A stretch of DNA of 10,543 bases from the NCBI RefSeq assembly GCF_000003605.2, contig NW_003118937.1, positions 114,019-124,561 of the forward strand. The letters run 5' to 3'. The notes below the pieces were generated by a model that was given only the letters and a program-made list of their open reading frames with translations, made no database searches and was not told the origin of the DNA. Positions 7,228-10,543 of this stretch are shown piece by piece. Source of the stretch: Saccoglossus kowalevskii (taxonomy: Eukaryota > Hemichordata > Enteropneusta > Harrimaniidae). Position 1 is the first letter of the stretch. Each line of letters starts with the position of its first letter. A program made the translations under genes and the position numbers.

Positions 7228-7790
7228 CAGGGAACCACAATGACCATGCATATACAAAGTTTGAACAAAATCAATTGACATACAACCAAGATCCGTTCCT
7301 GGAATGGCAAAAATGCATGATTTTGACATTAAAATGGGCATATATATGCATACTGGTGACATAGTGTATGGAGTATATTTCAAGTTTGAATATGACGAGT
7401 CAAAGCATGTCAGAGATATGGCCTTAGAACTATAGTCATTAATTTAATGGCCACCAGACCATTTTAAATATGATCTGAAAAAAAACAAAATTACATGCTA
7501 TAACTTGTATATGTACCAAAGTTTGAATTAAATTGATTGACAAACAACCAAGACACTGGACAAATGCTTAGTTTTGATGAATTTTCAGTGCAAAAAAGTC
7601 ACCATTCGGCCATCTTAAATAGGACTATGAAATAAATAGGTAAAACAAAGATTTATAATGACCAAGTTATGTATCAAGTCTGAATGATATCCATCAATAC
7701 ACAATCAAGAATCTGGTTCCAGAATGACAAATTTTTATATTTGTGCATGAAACAAATATCCAAACACACCAAAGTTGATCATAATGTAAT
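7228..7790. repeat. Cluster of diverged ~125-160-bp repeat units
   Basis: The anchor AAGTTTGAA (or AAGTCTGAA) recurs at 7257, 7382, 7519 and 7676. Three copies continue into AATTGACATACAACCAAGA-like sequence (7272, 7532, 7690) and into GGTTCC/GTTCCTGGAATGGCAAA-like sequence. The copies are strongly diverged. Shared words with 5260-5470 show that the same interspersed family is present on both sides of the eEF1B last exon. Confidence 0.6.
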
Positions 7791-7808
7791 AGTATTATTG
7801 CCTTGCCT

Positions 7809-7846
7809 GTAGTGTAGTGTAGTGTAGTGTAGTGTAGTGTAGTGTA
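7809..7846. repeat. Pentanucleotide microsatellite (GTAGT)n
   Basis: About seven and a half perfect copies of GTAGT occupy 38 bp. The absence of any interruption suggests recent length change, so it is probably polymorphic. Confidence 0.95.
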
Positions 7847-7889
7847 AACGAAGGGGAAAATTTTGGCGTCTTTGTTGTTGTTGGCATGA

Positions 7890-8307
7890 CTTGTGGGTGC
7901 GATAACTCAAGTAATTTTTACACGATCAGTTTCAAATTTATATATGTTATAAACAAGCATACAAAGATGGCCAAGTTCGATGTTTGTGCATTTTGCTTGG
8001 ATAATTAATGAGAGACTGCTACTGATTGGTTATCTCTTGTGGGCGTGATAACTCGAGTAATTTTTACACGATCAGTTTCAAATTTATATATATTATAAAC
8101 AAGCATACAAAGATGGCCAAGTTCAATGTTTGTGCATTTTGCTTGGATAATTAATGAGAGACTGCTACTGATTGGTTATCTCTTGTGGGCGTGATAACTC
8201 GAGTAATTTTTACACGATCAGTTTCAAATTTATATATATTATAAACAAAGATATTAGGATAACCAGGTTCAATATTTGTGCACTTTACATGCATAATAAT
8301 GAGATGC
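7890..8307. repeat. 146-bp tandem repeat, two full units and a partial third
   Basis: Units start at 7890, 8036 and 8182 (CTTGTGGG...GATAACTC). Units 1 and 2 differ by only about five substitutions. Unit 3 is identical to unit 2 for about 66 bp, to ATAAACAA, and then becomes clearly diverged and shorter, ending near GAGATGC. The unit holds no ORF of note. The GATAACTCGAGTAATTTTTA motif looks like an interspersed repeat of unknown class. Confidence 0.93.
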
Positions 8308-8670
8308 GGAGTAATTATTTTTTCAGGTAAAACGTAATTGTGAAAAGCTTTTTTTAGTTAAAGAAAAGTAATTTTAATGTTTTGAAATTCAATCCTACTA
8401 ATCTGTATCAGGATTTAACGTGAAAATCCATGGTGTAGTAGTTGGTTTGAAATTAATTGGAATTTTCCATTGTTGTGTGATTACATATACATTTCATCTT
8501 ATTAGAACCAGTGCCATCTTAAGTTCATTATAGAATCAAAGAAAGCTTAGAAAGAACTCCTGTGTGCTGAGAGTAAAGGAGTCACATTAAAAATTAATTC
8601 AAAATTACTTGAACTTGAGATATTGATGGAAAAGCTAATGCAAATAAAGTAACTAATAGGAACAGATTCA
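8308..8670. other. Non-coding stretch, nothing recognised
   Basis: A+T-rich sequence with no protein-like ORF, RNA gene or clear repeat. Confidence 0.4.
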
Positions 8671-8674
8671 AGTG

Positions 8675-8722
8675 TAAAACCACAGTCCCTCTATCTCCCT
8701 GATAGAGGGACTGTGGTAAAAC
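8675..8722. mobile_element. 36-bp perfect fold-back flanked by 6-bp direct repeats
   Basis: ACCACAGTCCCTCTATC (8679-8695) and its exact reverse complement (8701-8717) enclose the 5-base loop TCCCT. TAAAAC stands directly on both sides (8675-8680 and 8717-8722), as a target-site duplication would. It may be a minimal palindromic insertion or a solo pair of transposon ends. A caution is that the right flank is also the start of a local 25-bp tandem duplication, so the direct repeats could have another origin. Confidence 0.6.
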
Positions 8723-8765
8723 TAATAAGGTCTGCACAATGTAAAAGTAATAAGATCTGCGTAAT
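8716..8765. repeat. 25-bp tandem duplication
   Basis: Positions 8716-8740 and 8741-8765 are adjacent 25-bp units (GTAAAASTAATAAGRTCTGC...AAT) that match at 21 positions. It abuts the fold-back on its right. Confidence 0.65.
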
Positions 8766-8990
8766 ATAATATCTATGTACCAAGTTTCATTGAAATGTGA
8801 TTAGAACCAAAAAATTATTAACCATTATGCTAATTAGAGAATTAGTATGAACAGATTTTAACCCAAAATTAATCAGGCTGTCTATTGTCCTAGAGCATTT
8901 ATGTACCACATTTTATTCAAATGTGATGATCAGTACTTGAGATACCAGTATTAATTATGTTAATTAGGTGATTAAGGAAGTGAGACCATT
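8766..8990. repeat. Two diverged copies of a ~130-bp repeat
   Basis: ATGTACCAAGTTTCATTGAAATGTGAT (about 8774) is echoed by ATGTACCACATTTTATTCAAATGTGAT (about 8900). ATTATGCTAATTAGAGAATTA is echoed by ATTATGTTAATTAGGTGATTA. TTAACCCAAAATTAAT at 8858 resembles TTAACCCAAAACTAAT near 6354, next to the minisatellite, so one family is represented in both introns. Confidence 0.5.
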
Positions 8991-8999
8991 ATTTGTGTT

Positions 9000-9645
9000 G
9001 AAAATTACGATTTTCACATTTATTTATTAATTGATGAAATGCACTATAAGCTTTCATCTGATAGTCAACGTAACCTATTAATGTCATGTAAGTTGGTTAA
9101 AATGTTGATTTTTTGAAGGGAAGCAAGGCAGCTTCAATAGTGTTTTCCAAAATCAACAACTCAGGTTTAATCTGTGTGCCTATAAATTTCAAAGATTAAC
9201 TCAAGACAAAGCAATGTTAGGATGTGTTATCAGTAGCTATCTGACACACAATTAGTGTTTCCAAACATTTGAGTGGTTTGTCTCCGCCCCTGTTTATTTC
9301 ACAGATTAGTCATTTGCATACGAATGTGTCAGACACAAGGTCACACAGCCACTGAAAAAAATCATTGATTTTGGTGTTTTCATATGCCAAATTTATCCAA
9401 TTATAGCTATCCCATTCCTTTTATTTTTTTGGTTTCCAATAGCCTTACACATTTGGATGCCCCTACACATGTTAAAACAGACCTTGATGGGAAAACAAAT
9501 CGCTTGTGCAGATAAACAAGCTTGAAAATCTTTGCTGTGACTTCGACGTTTTCTAGGAGTTTATGTTTGTCAAAATACAAGGTCTTTAACAAAAAATAAC
9601 GTATACTTATTGTCGTCGGATTAACACCAAATTTTCACAGCTTTA
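9000..9645. other. Non-coding stretch with a possible transcription-factor site cluster
   Basis: There is no convincing gene; an open frame at 9407-9592 on the - strand has no recognisable protein features. Between 9271 and 9343 are GTGGTTTG, CCGCCCC, TGTTTATTT, a perfect octamer ATTTGCAT (9312-9319), the palindrome TGTGTCAGACACA (9325-9337) and ACAAGGTCA. These match Runt, GC-box, Forkhead, POU and nuclear-receptor half-site words in about 75 bp. This is motif matching only. Confidence 0.25.
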
Positions 9646-9649
9646 AGGG

Positions 9650-10530
9650 GACATTTGCTACGTTCACACGACAGCATTTTATCGGAGCCCAAAGGCTCGA
9701 GCCGGCTCGAGCCAGCAAAAATGGCCGTATGAACGCGTTCGGCTCGAGCCAAGTTCGGCTCCACTAAACCCTCGGGGTTGAACTCCGATAGGGTTGAGTC
9801 CCGGCATGGCTCCGAGCGTGTAAACGCATCGGGGCCCAACTATCGGAGCCGAAATCACGTCCTCAATAGTCTTCTTCGAGTAACCTCTCATTTCAATTAT
9901 GGCGGAGACAACATCTTTCATAATTTCACGCAATTTCCCGCTTGAATAAGAGATAGGCGTCCTAGTGCATAGTAACGAATCATTGTGATAGGTTGATAGC
10001 TCAATGGGAAACAAAAAATGGCGTACGAAATTATGCGACAAAAACTTGAAAGAACGACTGAACAGAAACTTTTTAAAGACACTAAAGATAAAAATCGTAG
10101 AAGCGATCGCGGTACGGTGACGTGTTCCTGGTAGGTTTAAATTCTTCCATAGTCCGTCTATGATAGATAGAGAGAATCTGTGATTCTTCCTAGGAGTTTT
10201 AATAGATACAAAATGGTAATTTTGCATGACAATAACTTGAGCGAATAGGCTGTATTAAACGTATTTTAGCTGCCGTGTTTCCTGTTTATTCGAGATACTA
10301 GTACCAAATTTAAAATACCAGTCATTGTCTTTTCTACCTCCATGGTCAGGCTCCTTTTTCTCCTAGCTGAACAGCATCATGCCATGTAAAGAAAAAAACA
10401 CAAGCACGACACTAAAATCGTTTTATTCAAGGGCACTGTTCTGCTCGGCTCTGATCGAACTGAATCTAACTCTGGCAGATCTCGGCTCTCGTTCGGCTCC
10501 CGACCGTATGAATGCATTGTAGATAATCTC
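9650..10530. mobile_element. Candidate decayed DNA transposon with subterminal repeats
   Basis: This is a G+C- and CpG-richer island in A+T-rich DNA. The left end (GACATTTGCTACGTTCACACG, then TCGGAGCC) aligns imperfectly with the reverse complement of the right end (GATTATCTACAATGCATTCA, then TACGG and TCGGGAGCC). Both ends are packed with GGCTC/GAGCC words: CGGAGCC, GTTCGGCTC and three GGCTCGAGCC on the left; CTCGGCTCT and TTCGGCTCCCG on the right. CGTATGAA and CGTTCACACG words also repeat. The interior has a 182-codon open frame on the - strand (10227-9679) and no recognised transposase. Such ends are typical of nonautonomous cut-and-paste elements. A PIF/Harbinger-like origin is a guess. 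Confidence 0.45.
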
Positions 10531-10543
10531 CTGTTAATCTGTG

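Larger units (their letters stand above)
7104..10543 (-). other. Probable upstream intron of eEF1B (runs off the window)
   Basis: The acceptor at 7105-7104 shows that sequence immediately to the right is intronic with respect to eEF1B. No upstream eEF1B exon is visible before 10543. This whole stretch, repeats and transposon-like island included, is therefore inferred to be intron, unless the gene is a truncated copy. Confidence 0.55.

Noticed and set aside
7040-7383. Two - strand frames of 61-66 codons
   Set aside because: One is a shifted frame over the eEF1B exon; the other runs through dispersed repeat units.
9407-9592. 61-codon - strand frame, considered as an upstream eEF1B exon
   Set aside because: It contains none of the conserved eEF1B blocks and lacks matching splice sites.
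9899-9949. + strand ATG with good context (MAETTSFIISRNFPLE) in the transposon-like island
   Set aside because: It stops after 16 codons and no continuing exon could be identified.

Overview
The window is nuclear DNA of an invertebrate animal. It is A+T-rich and intron-bearing, has long non-coding stretches, and is full of decayed dispersed and tandem repeats. I cannot fix the phylum. The two genes I recognise are metazoan or pan-eukaryotic and fit a deuterostome or a lophotrochozoan.

Two partial genes lie tail to tail. On the + strand, 94-818 holds the last two exons of an SSBP/SSDP-family gene (LDB1/Chip partner in LIM-homeodomain and Wnt enhancer complexes). It ends in a charged C-terminus different from the vertebrate one I know. 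Candidate polyadenylation sites follow at about 1170, 3603, 4170-4180 and 4309, so its 3'UTR may run for more than 3 kb. On the - strand, 7103-6141 holds the last two exons of the translation elongation factor eEF1B guanine-exchange subunit (EF-1 beta or delta type). It comprises a 116-nt exon, an 808-nt intron and a 12-codon final exon carrying the catalytic C-terminal lysine. A strong poly(A) signal sits about 110 bp past its stop. The rest of this gene must lie beyond the right edge, so 7104-10543 is probably its intron.

Between and within the genes: 1200-4660 is A+T-rich UTR or intergenic DNA with a duplicated CCAAT/M-box module (2520-2637), a CTCF-like inverted pair (3764-3819) and an imperfect hairpin (4081-4138). 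4668-5140 is a tandem array of 110- and about 132-bp units. 5260-5470 and 7228-7790 share a dispersed repeat family. 6391-6903 is a 49-bp minisatellite with period-4 ordering, inside the last eEF1B intron. 7809-7846 is a pentanucleotide microsatellite, and 7890-8307 is a 146-bp tandem repeat. 8679-8717 is a perfect fold-back flanked by 6-bp direct repeats. 9650 to about 10530 is a G+C- and CpG-richer island that looks like a decayed DNA transposon with subterminal repeats.

The two genes have no evident functional link; their adjacency is convergent. No bacterial features, CRISPR array, tRNA or rRNA gene was found.
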